A DNA stretch of 64,000 nucleotides from NCBI RefSeq assembly GCF_003473545.1, contig NZ_QUCM01000003.1:1472-65471 (forward strand). The letters run 5' to 3'. Of this stretch, positions 34,681-44,132 are shown in pieces (the stretch's first letter is position 1; each line of letters begins with the position of its first letter). The DNA is from Clostridium sp. AM22-11AC (GTDB taxonomy: Bacteria > Bacillota > Clostridia > Lachnospirales > Lachnospiraceae). The translations under genes and the position numbers were made by a program. The notes below the pieces were generated by a model, which was given only the letters and a program-made list of their open reading frames with translations, was not told the DNA's origin and ran no database searches.

Positions 34681-35420
34681 GATCCCATCCCTCCTTCCTC
34701 AGGTTTTACCAGTACAACTGCTATGTTATCTGTTCCCCCTCTTTCATTGGCCTCAGCGATGAGACGCTGCGCTTTTTCTTTTAAAGACCCTTCAGAAAGG
34801 ATAATGGAACACAGGGTATCGTTGTCTACCATATTGCTCAGTCCATCGGAACACAGAAGGATATAATCCCCCCGTTCTAGTTCTTCCTCAAAGAAATCAG
34901 GCACAATATCAGGACGGATGCCTGCTGCCCGGGTAATAATGTTCTTTTTCCGGTTGTAATCCGCGCTTCCTCTCTGCATCATTCCCATTGCCACCATTTC
35001 TTCTACATAAGAATGATCCCGGGTGATCTGGCGGATAGAGCCGTCATGGATCAGATATAAACGGCTGTCTCCTACATTGGCTGCATACAGAACACCGTCT
35101 TCGATCACAGCAGCCACTAAGGTGCATCCCATTCCCTGAAATTCTTCTCTCTCTAAAGACATATCGTAAAGGGCTTTATTGACTGTTTTTATCCCCTCTT
35201 TTATCTGGGTAACACAGGGACCGTCATGACGGTGGGTTAAGTATACCACCAGGTTTTCCACCATGAAACGGGAAGCATAATCCCCCGCCTTATGACCGCC
35301 CATTCCATCTGCTACCAGGAAAAGATCCGGCAGGGAGCCTACTTTTTCAGGGGAAGCGTAGATATAATCCTGATTCATGGAACGGACTCTTCCTGTGTCT
35401 GTCAGTGCATATGCTTCCAT
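34674..35420 (-). CDS. stp: PP2C-type Ser/Thr phosphatase (PrpC/Stp1)
   Basis: This 248-residue phosphatase reverses PrkC phosphorylation. Metal-binding and catalytic motifs are intact: VADGMGGHKAGDYAS, GMGCTLVAAVI, YAANVGDSRLYL, CSDGLSNMVD and GGTDNIAVV. The N-terminus (ALTDTGRVRSMNQDY) is the usual start of bacterial PP2C phosphatases. It sits one base after rlmN and overlaps the start of prkC, the standard Firmicute arrangement. Confidence 0.96.
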   Translation of the reverse strand: MEAYALTDTGRVRSMNQDYIYASPEKVGSLPDLFLVADGMGGHKAGDYASRFMVENLVVYLTHRHDGPCVTQIKEGIKTVNKALYDMSLEREEFQGMGCTLVAAVIEDGVLYAANVGDSRLYLIHDGSIRQITRDHSYVEEMVAMGMMQRGSADYNRKKNIITRAAGIRPDIVPDFFEEELERGDYILLCSDGLSNMVDNDTLCSIILSEGSLKEKAQRLIAEANERGGTDNIAVVLVKPEEGGMGSC

Positions 35421-35421
35421 A

Positions 35422-36486
35422 TCAGATCTCTCCTTCCTCCAGATAGCTCTTTCTTAACTGGCCGCAGGCACCGCCGATATCACGGCCCATTTCCCTGCGC
35501 ACCGTTGCGTTAATGCCATGTTTTTCCAGATAATTTTTAAACTGCTCAATAGCCTTCCGGTCAGACTGAACATAATCACGTTCCTTGATCGGATTGACCG
35601 GGATCAGATTTACATGACCATGCTGGTCTTTGATCAGCTCTGTAAGAGCCTTGGCCTCTTCCAGGTTGTCATTTACCCCTTTTACAAGACTGTATTCAAA
35701 GGTAAGTCTTCTTCCTGTTTTTTCAAAATAATAATGGCAGGCTTCCAGTACATCCTTTAATTTAAAACTGTTTGCGATGGGCATTAATGTCTTTCGCACT
35801 TCGTCATTTGGGGCATGTAAGGACAGTGCCAGTGTGACCTGAAGGCCTTCCTCTGCAAATTTTTTAATTCCAGGAACAATGCCACAGGTTGAGATCGTTA
35901 AGTTTCTCTGGCTGATATTTAAGCCCTTCTCATTTGAGATCAGGCGGATAAAGCGGACTACATTATCATAATTATCCATCGGTTCTCCGGAACCCATGAC
36001 TACGATATTGGACACCCGCTCTCCTGTAATGGTCTGGATACGGTAGATCTGGTCCAGCATCTCAGAAGGACGTAAATTTCGCTCCATGCCATCCAGAGTA
36101 GATGCACAGAAGCGGCAGCCCATACGACAGCCCACCTGGGAAGAAATACATACAGAATTCCCGTGGTGATACTGCATCCACACGCTTTCGATCACATTGC
36201 CATCTTCTAATCGGAACAGGTATTTTCTGGTACCGTCAATAGCTGAAATGCGCTCTCCTGCTACCTGTAAAGCGGTAAGACTGTAATTTTCCTTCAGTTT
36301 CTGACGCAGGTCCTTGGACAGTGTGCTCATATCATCAAAGCTTTCTGCCAGCTTTACATGAAGCCAGTCATAAAGCTGCTTTGCCCTGAAAGATTTCTCT
36401 CCCAGGGCTGTCATCTCTGCTGTCACTTCTTCCAGTGTCATGGACTTTATATCTTTTTTACCTTTTGTATCGATCAGGTCTAACAT
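35422..36486 (-). CDS. rlmN: 23S rRNA (A2503-C2)/tRNA (A37-C2) methyltransferase RlmN
   Basis: RlmN is a radical-SAM methyltransferase that makes 2-methyladenosine at 23S A2503 and in some tRNAs. The 354-residue protein has the cluster-binding CRMGCRFC (about 120-127), the SAM region VVMGSGEPMDNYDNV and the C-terminal conserved cysteine in GACGQLR that forms the methylene-transfer intermediate. The ATG at 36486 is favoured because the in-frame TTG three codons upstream is only two bases from AGGAG. It lies 15 bases after rsmB in the housekeeping operon. Confidence 0.96.
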   Translation of the reverse strand: MLDLIDTKGKKDIKSMTLEEVTAEMTALGEKSFRAKQLYDWLHVKLAESFDDMSTLSKDLRQKLKENYSLTALQVAGERISAIDGTRKYLFRLEDGNVIESVWMQYHHGNSVCISSQVGCRMGCRFCASTLDGMERNLRPSEMLDQIYRIQTITGERVSNIVVMGSGEPMDNYDNVVRFIRLISNEKGLNISQRNLTISTCGIVPGIKKFAEEGLQVTLALSLHAPNDEVRKTLMPIANSFKLKDVLEACHYYFEKTGRRLTFEYSLVKGVNDNLEEAKALTELIKDQHGHVNLIPVNPIKERDYVQSDRKAIEQFKNYLEKHGINATVRREMGRDIGGACGQLRKSYLEEGEI

Positions 36487-36501
36487 ATATTTCAATACTC
36501 C

Positions 36502-37887
36502 TTATAATGTACGCTTGAAAACACTGATGAAAAAGCCGTCAAAGTCTTCAAAAGGAGAAATGCCTGGAAGGATCTGGATCTGACCATTTTTAAGGTCTGC
36601 TCCCGGATATGTGTTCTCTTTCAAGCCCGCAAATGCTTCTCCTTTTAATGGAAAGGCTTCTGTCAGATCTTCCGGCTTAAAAGGAAGATTTTCTGTGATC
36701 CAACGGGCATTTTCTGCATTTTCCTCTTTATTGATGGTACAGGTGCTGTAGATCAGACGGCCGCCTGGTTTTACGTATTTCCATACAACAGAAAGGATCT
36801 CTCTTTGCAGCTTTGCCAGTTCTTTTAAGTTTTCTTCTGTGGTGTGATATTTAATATCCGGCTTTCTTCCAATAATTCCCAGACCGGAGCAGGGCAGATC
36901 CGCAATCACAAGGTCCGCTTTATTTTCACTTGCAGGATCATATTCTGTTGCATCCCACTGAACAGCCTTTACATTGACTGCCCCCATACGGCTGGCATTT
37001 TCTTCAATAAGAGCCACCTTCTGGTATGTAAGATCCCTTGCTTCCACACAGCCGGTCCCCTGTAATTTATCTGCTATATGAAGGCTTTTTCCACCAGGAG
37101 CTGCACATACATCCATAACATAGCTGTCTTTTTTCGGCGCAGCCAGTTCTCCTACTAAAGCAGAGCTGATATCCTGCACCTGGATCCAGCCTTTCTGAAA
37201 AGCTTCCAGGCTTTCTAAATAGTCATAATCAGATAATGCAAGCATCGCCTCAAAACCTTCTACCGGTTTTGCTGTAGCCTGCTGTGCCTTCAGGGAAGCC
37301 AGGATCTCTTCTTTGGAATCCAGATTAAAATTACAGCGCACCCATACAGGGCGTTCCTTTAAGAAAGATTCTGCAATCTTTTCTGCATTTTCCTTTCCCC
37401 AGTCTTTTTCCCACATGGAATACATCCACTGCGGAAGGCTGTAACGTAAATACGGACTGGAAAGATCCAGATCTTCCTTATTTCTTGCAATGGTACGCAA
37501 AACTCCGTTTACAAAGCCTTTCAGCCCCTGAAAATGGTGGTGTATGGCCAGTTTGACTGCTTCATTGCAAACAGCACTGTCTGGTACACGGTCCATGTAA
37601 AGGAGCTGGTAGACGCTCATCCGCAGGATATTACGGATGAGCGGTTTCATTTTTTCTGTTTTTGTTTTTGAATAACTGTTTATGATATAGTCGATCTGAA
37701 GCAGATATTCCAGAGTTCCTTCTGTCACCCTGGTGATAAATGCCCGGTCTGGTTTTTCCAGATACTGGTATTTGCTTAAAGCCTGATTTAACACCAGATG
37801 GACGAAATTGCCCTTATCCAGTACCTCTGTCAGGACACCCAGTACAATCTCCCGGTTTTCCAGGCCTCTGTCTATGGCTTTTGCCAT
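36502..37887 (-). CDS. rsmB: 16S rRNA (C967-C5)-methyltransferase RsmB
   Basis: RsmB methylates C967 of 16S rRNA. The 461-residue protein joins an N-terminal NusB-like RNA-binding domain (about 1-140; NREIVLGVLTEVL, RVTEGTLEYLLQIDYII) to a SAM methyltransferase domain with DVCAAPGGKSLHIAD, the DLPCSGLGIIGR cysteine and the catalytic-site STCTINKEEN cysteine. AAAGGGG precedes the ATG. It lies between the zinc peptidase and rlmN. Confidence 0.95.
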   Translation of the reverse strand: MAKAIDRGLENREIVLGVLTEVLDKGNFVHLVLNQALSKYQYLEKPDRAFITRVTEGTLEYLLQIDYIINSYSKTKTEKMKPLIRNILRMSVYQLLYMDRVPDSAVCNEAVKLAIHHHFQGLKGFVNGVLRTIARNKEDLDLSSPYLRYSLPQWMYSMWEKDWGKENAEKIAESFLKERPVWVRCNFNLDSKEEILASLKAQQATAKPVEGFEAMLALSDYDYLESLEAFQKGWIQVQDISSALVGELAAPKKDSYVMDVCAAPGGKSLHIADKLQGTGCVEARDLTYQKVALIEENASRMGAVNVKAVQWDATEYDPASENKADLVIADLPCSGLGIIGRKPDIKYHTTEENLKELAKLQREILSVVWKYVKPGGRLIYSTCTINKEENAENARWITENLPFKPEDLTEAFPLKGEAFAGLKENTYPGADLKNGQIQILPGISPFEDFDGFFISVFKRTL

Positions 37888-37902
37888 ATCATGTTCCCCT
37901 TT

Positions 37903-38610
37903 CTAGTCATTTCTGCGTCTGTTTCCAAACAGGAGCATAAGTCTTAAAAGCTGCAGCAGGGATGCTGCGGCTGCGGCAACATACGTCAGTGCCGCTGCAT
38001 TTAATACCTGTCTGGTCTGTCCTACTTCCCGGCCCTCTAAAATACCGATGGAGTCAAGGAGCGCTACTGCTCTGTGAGAAGCATTGTACTCTACAGGCAG
38101 TGTAACGATCTGGAACAGAACAGCCAGTGAAAACATAAGGATGCCAAGATTGATCAGTCCGGTTCCTCCTAATACGATACCAAGGATGATCAGGAGCCAT
38201 GAGATCTGGGAACCGAAATTAGCTACCGGAACTAAGGCTGCACGCAGTCTTAAGGGCACATAATCTCTTGCATCCTGAATAGCATGGCCACACTCATGGG
38301 CTGCCACACCAATAGCTGCAATAGAGGTAGAACCATAAACCGTATCAGACAGGTTGACGGTCTTGCTTCTTGGGTCATAATGGTCCGTCAGTCTTCCTGA
38401 TACATGGCGCACCGTCACATCATAAATTCCCTGGGACTGTAAAATCCGCTGTGCTGCCTGGGCACCGGTCATGCCGCAGCGGCTGGCTACGGAAGAATAA
38501 CGGCCATAGGTAGCATTTAACTTTGCAGATGCTCCCATAGAAAGGAGCACACCGATGATGATCAGGACATAAGTTGGGTCAAAATAATACATAGGCATGT
38601 AGCCGTACAT
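37903..38610 (-). CDS. membrane zinc metallopeptidase, YugP family
   Basis: A 235-residue membrane protein of the DUF2030/YugP type. It has an N-terminal helix, the zinc-binding HECGHAIQ at about residue 113 preceded by AIGVAAHE, two further membrane segments (about 148-185) and a C-terminal hydrophobic stretch. The physiological substrate of the family is not established. Its fixed position between fmt and rsmB in clostridia suggests a link to translation or envelope maintenance, but this may only reflect operon conservation. Confidence 0.87.
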   Translation of the reverse strand: MYGYMPMYYFDPTYVLIIIGVLLSMGASAKLNATYGRYSSVASRCGMTGAQAAQRILQSQGIYDVTVRHVSGRLTDHYDPRSKTVNLSDTVYGSTSIAAIGVAAHECGHAIQDARDYVPLRLRAALVPVANFGSQISWLLIILGIVLGGTGLINLGILMFSLAVLFQIVTLPVEYNASHRAVALLDSIGILEGREVGQTRQVLNAAALTYVAAAAASLLQLLRLMLLFGNRRRND

Positions 38611-38667
38611 AAGATCACTCTCTTTCTATTCCATACAGTAATGGTTGTGTTTCCCACAACAGGATCT

Positions 38668-39612
38668 TTACTCCTGGTGTCCCAGGATCTCTCCCGGTGT
38701 AATAGTAAAGCCACGCAGCAGTGCATCTGCTGCCATACGTTTCTTTCCTTCTAACTGAAGTTCATTGATCTTTAAAATTCCCTCTCCTGCTGCGACTGTA
38801 AATCCATGTTTGTCAGCCTGAAGGACCTGTCCCGGAACTGCATCTGTAGGAACTGCTTCCTCTAATACATCCGCATCCCAGATTTTTAAAGTCTTTCCAT
38901 TATAAAAAGTATAAGCACTTGGCCATGGATTTAAGCCGCGGATCAGACGCTCAATGGCTGTGGCTGACATGGTCCAGTTGATATCGCCTAAAGTCTTTGT
39001 AAGCATCTTTGCATAGCTGGTGCCTGACTCGCCCTGAGGAGTTCTTGTAATAGTTCCCTTTTCCAGTTTTTCAAGGGTAGACAGAATCAATGGACCGCCT
39101 GCTTCACTTAACTTCTCAAATAAGCTGCCGCTTGTTTCCTTTGGATCTAAGGGGATCACCTTTGTCTCTAAGATGTCACCTGTATCCAGGCCAACATCCA
39201 TCATCATGGTCGTAACACCGGTCTCTTTTTCGCCGTCGATCACAGCCCACTGGATCGGTGCTGCACCACGGTATTTTGGAAGTAAGGATGCATGGATGTT
39301 TACACAGCCATATTTTGGCAGATCCAGGATCTCTTTGGATAAGATCTGACCAAAAGCGATAACAACAATGGCATCTGGTGCTTCTTTCTTTAATACTTCT
39401 ACAAATTCCGGTGTTTTTACCTTTACAGGCTGGTATACCGGAATGCCATATTCTAAAGCCTGGATCTTAACCGGAGTCATCTGGACATCTTTTCCTCTGC
39501 CCTTAGGCTTATCCGGCTGGGTCACAACAGCTGTTACCTGATGCCCCGCTTCAACTAATGCTTTTAATGCCGGAACGGAAAAATCCGGCGTTCCCATAAA
39601 TACAATACGCAT
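38668..39612 (-). CDS. fmt: methionyl-tRNA formyltransferase
   Basis: Fmt formylates initiator Met-tRNA with 10-formyl-THF. The 314-residue enzyme has IVFMGTPDFSVPAL at the N-terminus, the catalytic region HASLLPKYRGAAPIQW (Asn/His/Asp active site nearby, with ETGVTTMMMDVGLDTGDIL) and a C-terminal OB-like tRNA-binding domain (about 205-314). It follows def by 31 bases, the conserved def-fmt pair. Confidence 0.97.
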   Translation of the reverse strand: MRIVFMGTPDFSVPALKALVEAGHQVTAVVTQPDKPKGRGKDVQMTPVKIQALEYGIPVYQPVKVKTPEFVEVLKKEAPDAIVVIAFGQILSKEILDLPKYGCVNIHASLLPKYRGAAPIQWAVIDGEKETGVTTMMMDVGLDTGDILETKVIPLDPKETSGSLFEKLSEAGGPLILSTLEKLEKGTITRTPQGESGTSYAKMLTKTLGDINWTMSATAIERLIRGLNPWPSAYTFYNGKTLKIWDADVLEEAVPTDAVPGQVLQADKHGFTVAAGEGILKINELQLEGKKRMAADALLRGFTITPGEILGHQE

Positions 39613-39643
39613 GTATATTTCTCAGTCCTTTCAAAATCGGCGT

Positions 39644-40135
39644 TTACTCTTCTGTGATCGTTTCTTCACTTTCAGTTTCTGTATCCATCAGTTCGCCCTC
39701 TACCAGTTCAGTATAAAGCTGACCGTCTAAATGGGCACATTCATGGCAGATGGCTCTTGCAAGTAAGCCTTCGCCTTCTACTTCGATCTCATCCATGTTC
39801 TCATCTAACGCTCTTACTACTACATGGTTTGGTCTTGTAACAACGCCTGTTTTTCCAGGAACGCTTAAGCAGCCTTCATAACCGGTCTGCTCCCCGTCCT
39901 GCTCAATAATTTCCGGGTTGATCAGTACATACTGATATCCGTCTTCTACATCAATTACTACAATTCTTTTTAAAACACCTACCTGTGGTGCTGCAAGACC
40001 TACACCGTTTGCCTCATACATTGTCTCGAACATATCTTCGATCAGCTCTTTTGTACGGTCGGTCATCTCTTTCACCGGTTTACATTTCTTATTTAAAATT
40101 TCATCCCCAATAACGCGGATCTGACGAACTGCCAT
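39644..40135 (-). CDS. def: peptide deformylase
   Basis: Def removes the formyl group from nascent chains. The 163-residue metalloprotease has the three family motifs GVGLAAPQVG, EGCLSVPG (metal Cys) and HECAHLDG (metal His pair and catalytic Glu). The third motif reads HECAH instead of the common HELDH; the HExxH ligands are preserved. AAGGAG precedes the ATG. It lies between priA and fmt. Confidence 0.97.
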   Translation of the reverse strand: MAVRQIRVIGDEILNKKCKPVKEMTDRTKELIEDMFETMYEANGVGLAAPQVGVLKRIVVIDVEDGYQYVLINPEIIEQDGEQTGYEGCLSVPGKTGVVTRPNHVVVRALDENMDEIEVEGEGLLARAICHECAHLDGQLYTELVEGELMDTETESEETITEE

Positions 40136-40161
40136 TTTTATCTCTCCTTTAAATATCGTAA

Positions 40162-42477
40162 TTAAGTCAGGTCAGACTGGAAAACAACACTTTCAAGCCC
40201 TTGCGCTTCTTTTAAGCATTGTTCCGCCATTTTCCTGATGTGTATCAGTATATCATAGTTTTCCTGCTTTATATATAAAATTTTTCTATAAATATCATTA
40301 ACTTTGAACACCGGAGCATTTACAGGGCCTATAAACTGGATCGTTCCATCCTTTGACAGATCCTCATTTTGCCCGATCCACTGCTTCAGACACTCTTCCA
40401 ATAACGCTGCCGCCTGTTCTAATCGTCCCTCATTTTTATCTGCGATCTGGATGGTTAAAAGCCCTACTGCTGGCGGATATCCAAGAAGTTTCCTGAAATT
40501 CATCTCCTGGGTATAAAAGGCTTCATAGTCCTGGGCCGCAGCTGTCTGGATGCTGTAATGATCCGGCTGGTAGGTCTGGATCACCACATTTCCAGCTGCA
40601 TTTCCACGTCCTGCTCTTCCTGCTGCCTGAGTCAGAAGATCAAAAGTCTCCTCACTGCAGCGGTAATCACTGGCATAGAGGGAAAGATCCGCTGCCAGAG
40701 CACCTACCAAAGTGACTTTTGGAAAATCGTGGCCTTTGACGATCATCTGGGTGCCAATGAGGATATCTGCTTCTCCTCTTGCAAAAGCAGATAAGATCTG
40801 CTGATGACCGCCCTTTTTAGAAGTAGTATCCAGGTCCATGCGCAGGATCCGGGCTTTTGGAAACATCTTCGTGGCCATCTCTTCTATTTTCTGGGTTCCC
40901 GTACCAAAAGGGGCAATATATGGGGAGCCACAGGAGGGGCATGTTTTCGGCTGACGGATAGTATAACCGCAGTAATGGCACATCATCCGGCCGTCTTTGT
41001 GATAGGTCAGCGTCACATCACAGTGAGGACATTTTACCGCTTCCCCACAGGATCGGCAGGACACAAAGGTGGCATAGCCCCGTCTATTAATAAACAGCAT
41101 GGCCTGTTCTCCTTTTTCCAGACGGTCCTCCAGCAGTTCTTTTAATCTTTCGCTGAAAATAGACCGGTTGCCCGCTTTTAATTCTTCCCGCAGGTCGGCG
41201 ATCTCCACCGTAGGCAGAACAGCATCTGCTTTGGCACGTCTGGTCAGCTTATAAAGGTCATATTCCCCTCTTACTGCTCTGGTATAGGTTTCCAGAGAAG
41301 GCGTTGCAGAGCCAAGGACCAGCATGGCTCCTTCCATTTCTCCCCGTTTTCTTGCCACTTCCCTGGCGTCATATCTGGGAGAAAGCTCACTTTTATAGGA
41401 ATTTTCATGTTCCTCATCAATGATCAACATTCCCAATCGTTCAAAGGGCACAAAAAGAGCGGATCTTGGACCTATGATAATATCAATATCCCCGGTTCTG
41501 GCCCGTTCATACTGGTCAAAGCGCTCTCCTGCGGACATCCGGGAATTTAGTACAGATACCCGGTCCCCGAAACGAAGATAAAAACGCATGACTGTCTGCC
41601 AGGTAAGGGAGATCTCCGGGATCAGAAGGATGACCTGCTTTCCAGCCCGGATCACATGACTGATCAGTTCCATGTACACTTCTGTTTTTCCGCTGCCTGT
41701 GATACCGTGGATAAGACATGGTTTTCGGTCCCCATTGTCATATTTTTCACAGATATTAGCTGCGATCCTTTGCTGATCCTTATTTAGAACAGGCGGTTTC
41801 CACTGAGCTTTAGAATCGTCTGTTAAAAGGCGGCGCATTTCCTCTAAGGGATTGCGGTACTGGTTCACCACCTGGACTGCAAGAAGTCCCTCCTGTTCCA
41901 GCGGCCGGATGGCTGCCGCCGTCAGGTTCAGCTTATGAAGGGTATTTTCATAAGGAAGATCCGGATTTTCTTTTAAAGCATATAATAGTCGCAGACGGGC
42001 CTTGTATTTTTTCCGCTCTGCTGTCTGGATCGCAGCTTCCAGAGTCAGCGCATCCACCAGAAGATGGATCTTACGCTTAGGCGCTTCCCGCACCTTTTGC
42101 TTCACTGGAAGCACTGTTTTTAATGCCTGGTTCATAGTAGAACCATACCGTTCCTTCATCCACCATGCCAGGTGGATCAGCTGGGACTGGGCGGTAATGC
42201 TTCCTTCTACCAGAGAGTCGATTTTTTTTATTTTCGATATGTCGTATTCCGCCTGGTTGGTCAACTCCACCACATAGCCTTTGCGTTTATGGCTGCCTGC
42301 GCCAAAAGGAATATACACCTGCTGTCCCGCAGTGATCTGCCCTAAAAGGTGCTCCGGGATGCGGTACTGGAAAGTCTTATCTACGCTTTCGTGGGATATG
42401 TCGATGATGATATTTGCATATTGATAGATGGTTGGCTGATATATTGTATCTGTTTTATTATCTGTATTATAATTCAA
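40162..42477 (-). CDS. priA: primosomal protein N' (PriA replication restart helicase)
   Basis: PriA recognises stalled forks and reloads the replicative helicase. The 771-residue protein has the N-terminal fork-binding domain (about 15-120), a superfamily 2 helicase core with Walker A GITGSGKTEVYMEL and DEEH, the zinc-binding cysteine cluster (CRSCGEAVKCPHC, CHYCGYTIRQPKTCPSCG) and the C-terminal helicase half (GTQMIVKGHDFPKV, QAAGRAGRG). No ATG is available near the start; a TTG at 42477 behind AGGTGA is the likely initiator. It is the first gene of the housekeeping run down to thiN. Confidence 0.96.
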   Translation of the reverse strand: MNYNTDNKTDTIYQPTIYQYANIIIDISHESVDKTFQYRIPEHLLGQITAGQQVYIPFGAGSHKRKGYVVELTNQAEYDISKIKKIDSLVEGSITAQSQLIHLAWWMKERYGSTMNQALKTVLPVKQKVREAPKRKIHLLVDALTLEAAIQTAERKKYKARLRLLYALKENPDLPYENTLHKLNLTAAAIRPLEQEGLLAVQVVNQYRNPLEEMRRLLTDDSKAQWKPPVLNKDQQRIAANICEKYDNGDRKPCLIHGITGSGKTEVYMELISHVIRAGKQVILLIPEISLTWQTVMRFYLRFGDRVSVLNSRMSAGERFDQYERARTGDIDIIIGPRSALFVPFERLGMLIIDEEHENSYKSELSPRYDAREVARKRGEMEGAMLVLGSATPSLETYTRAVRGEYDLYKLTRRAKADAVLPTVEIADLREELKAGNRSIFSERLKELLEDRLEKGEQAMLFINRRGYATFVSCRSCGEAVKCPHCDVTLTYHKDGRMMCHYCGYTIRQPKTCPSCGSPYIAPFGTGTQKIEEMATKMFPKARILRMDLDTTSKKGGHQQILSAFARGEADILIGTQMIVKGHDFPKVTLVGALAADLSLYASDYRCSEETFDLLTQAAGRAGRGNAAGNVVIQTYQPDHYSIQTAAAQDYEAFYTQEMNFRKLLGYPPAVGLLTIQIADKNEGRLEQAAALLEECLKQWIGQNEDLSKDGTIQFIGPVNAPVFKVNDIYRKILYIKQENYDILIHIRKMAEQCLKEAQGLESVVFQSDLT

Positions 42478-42566
42478 ATTCTGTCACCTGATTTTAGGCT
42501 TTCTGCATTTTCTGGTTGTTTCCGTACCTTTTATTGTAACAGAAAATGAAGTTCATGACAACGCAA

Positions 42567-42609
42567 ACAGCCTGAAGTTCATCGTTTTTCACGACTTTCT
42601 TCAGGCTGT
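42567..42609 (-). terminator. hairpin, probable weak terminator of the carboxylate operon
   Basis: ACAGCCTGAAG (42567-42577) and CTTCAGGCTGT (42599-42609) form a perfect 11-bp stem with a 21-base loop about 50 bases after the last gene of the operon. Only TTTG follows on the minus strand, so termination efficiency is uncertain. Confidence 0.5.
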
Positions 42610-42657
42610 CTTACTGGATCTTATACTTTTTATACTTCTTATACTTCCTGGTATGTT

Positions 42658-44067
42658 TTATAATTCAGGTAATCTCTCTGCCTCTGCCAGATCCAGCAAT
42701 TTTTCTGCTATCTGTTTTTCTTTTCCCGGATAGCAGATCTTAATAAGATTTTCTGTCTTTTTAAGTATCTGCGCTTTTGTAAGAGGGTAATTCTCTCCTC
42801 CTGACGGATCAGATACCTGTGTTTCCAGAACAATACCATTTTCTAAAATGACCTTCATAGAACATCCCCAATGAGCCGGATATACAGCCGAAAAAGCTTC
42901 ATCCGGCATCACCGTTACTTTTTCTATAAGGCATTGCATAGAAGGATCTTCTACTGTCTGATCTGAAAACTCGCTCATAGTCACTTTTCCAAAAAGGAAC
43001 GCTGCCGCTGTACAAAATGGAATGGAAAACTTTGCATCCATGGTATTTTGCGGATGTAAACAGCCATCACTGACTGCACATTGCTTATATCCCACTTCAT
43101 AGGTCTTGATCTCAATCTCCCTGATAGCTTCTGTCAGCCTTTTTCTCTCTTCTTCTAAGGTCTTATGATCGTACTCTTTTCCAATTTTTTCCAAAATACT
43201 GTCTCTTAATTTCAGACTGCAATCTATAGCACAATGGGCACTGCGGCAGCAGGGATATGGCTTCATATCCATATGAAGGATCTCCCAATCTGTACCAAGA
43301 CCTTTACTGACTTTTGCTATATCACCAGTATCAGACATAGCCGCCAGTAAGCCGCCATCCTCTGCCTCCAAAATATGCTCCGGTCCGGTCATTCCGGCTT
43401 TTGCTAAAAATGCTGCATCCAGACCATTTACAACCGCTCTGGCCGGGTGGAGCACTTTGCAGGTGCTTCCATCCCCTAAAAAGGCCCATCTGCCAAAACT
43501 CTGGGTTCCTGCCATCCCAAGAGCCGATACCAGCTCATCTGCATTCAGCCCCAGAAGCTTTCCGCAGGCAGCTGCGCAGCCAAAACCTCCGCAGGTAGCA
43601 GTGGCATGCCAGCCCTTTTTTCTGTGACTTGTTACTCCCAACGCCATACCGATCCGGCTGACGGTTTCATAGCCACATACCACTGCTGTGAGAAATTCTT
43701 TTCCAGAAGCATGGACATACCGGGCACAGCTCCATGCAGCCGGGATCAGGCTGGCGCTTCCATGTGTTTTTGACGCCGGATGGACATCATCCAGTTCCAG
43801 AGTATGGGCCAGCATGGCATTTATATAAGCAGCTGTAGAAATATCCGTTTCTCCTTCGCTTCCCCAGATCTTACCGCCTGTTCCGTTATTTCTCTCTAAA
43901 TAAGAAGCTTTTACTTTTTTAACCAGCGGATCATCCACAGCTCCCAAAGCAGCGCTGATCAGATCCAGGACCCGGAAAGATACTGTGGTTTTTACTTCTT
44001 CCGGCAGGTCATCCCAGCTAAGTTTTTCTATAAACTCTGCCAGTTTACGCATCTCACTTTTCTCCAT
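42658..44067 (-). CDS. MmgE/PrpD family protein
   Basis: About 469 residues of the MmgE/PrpD fold, whose known members dehydrate 2-methylcitrate (PrpD) or decarboxylate cis-aconitate. Typical segments are LELDDVHPASKTHGSASLIPAA (active-site Asp/His/Lys region), GWHATATCGGFGCAAACGKLLGL, QSFGRWAFLGDGSTCKVLHPARA and the C-terminal YPAHWG lid. The start ATG at 44067 lies five bases after AGGAG; the frame is open 16 codons upstream without a site. It is the last gene of the operon starting at 50007, with an aconitase-like hydratase before it, so its substrate is probably a tricarboxylate or methyl-tricarboxylate. The exact reaction is not determined. Confidence 0.85.
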   Translation of the reverse strand: MEKSEMRKLAEFIEKLSWDDLPEEVKTTVSFRVLDLISAALGAVDDPLVKKVKASYLERNNGTGGKIWGSEGETDISTAAYINAMLAHTLELDDVHPASKTHGSASLIPAAWSCARYVHASGKEFLTAVVCGYETVSRIGMALGVTSHRKKGWHATATCGGFGCAAACGKLLGLNADELVSALGMAGTQSFGRWAFLGDGSTCKVLHPARAVVNGLDAAFLAKAGMTGPEHILEAEDGGLLAAMSDTGDIAKVSKGLGTDWEILHMDMKPYPCCRSAHCAIDCSLKLRDSILEKIGKEYDHKTLEEERKRLTEAIREIEIKTYEVGYKQCAVSDGCLHPQNTMDAKFSIPFCTAAAFLFGKVTMSEFSDQTVEDPSMQCLIEKVTVMPDEAFSAVYPAHWGCSMKVILENGIVLETQVSDPSGGENYPLTKAQILKKTENLIKICYPGKEKQIAEKLLDLAEAERLPEL

Positions 44068-44132
44068 AAATGCTCCTTCTATTCCCTTACTCTTTGGATC
44101 TTTTTGGGATATCATCTTGCTTTTACTTCTTA

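Noticed and set aside
42610..42655. Tandem TATACTT repeats
   Set aside because: Three short, imperfect copies of low-complexity sequence; not convincing as a functional repeat.
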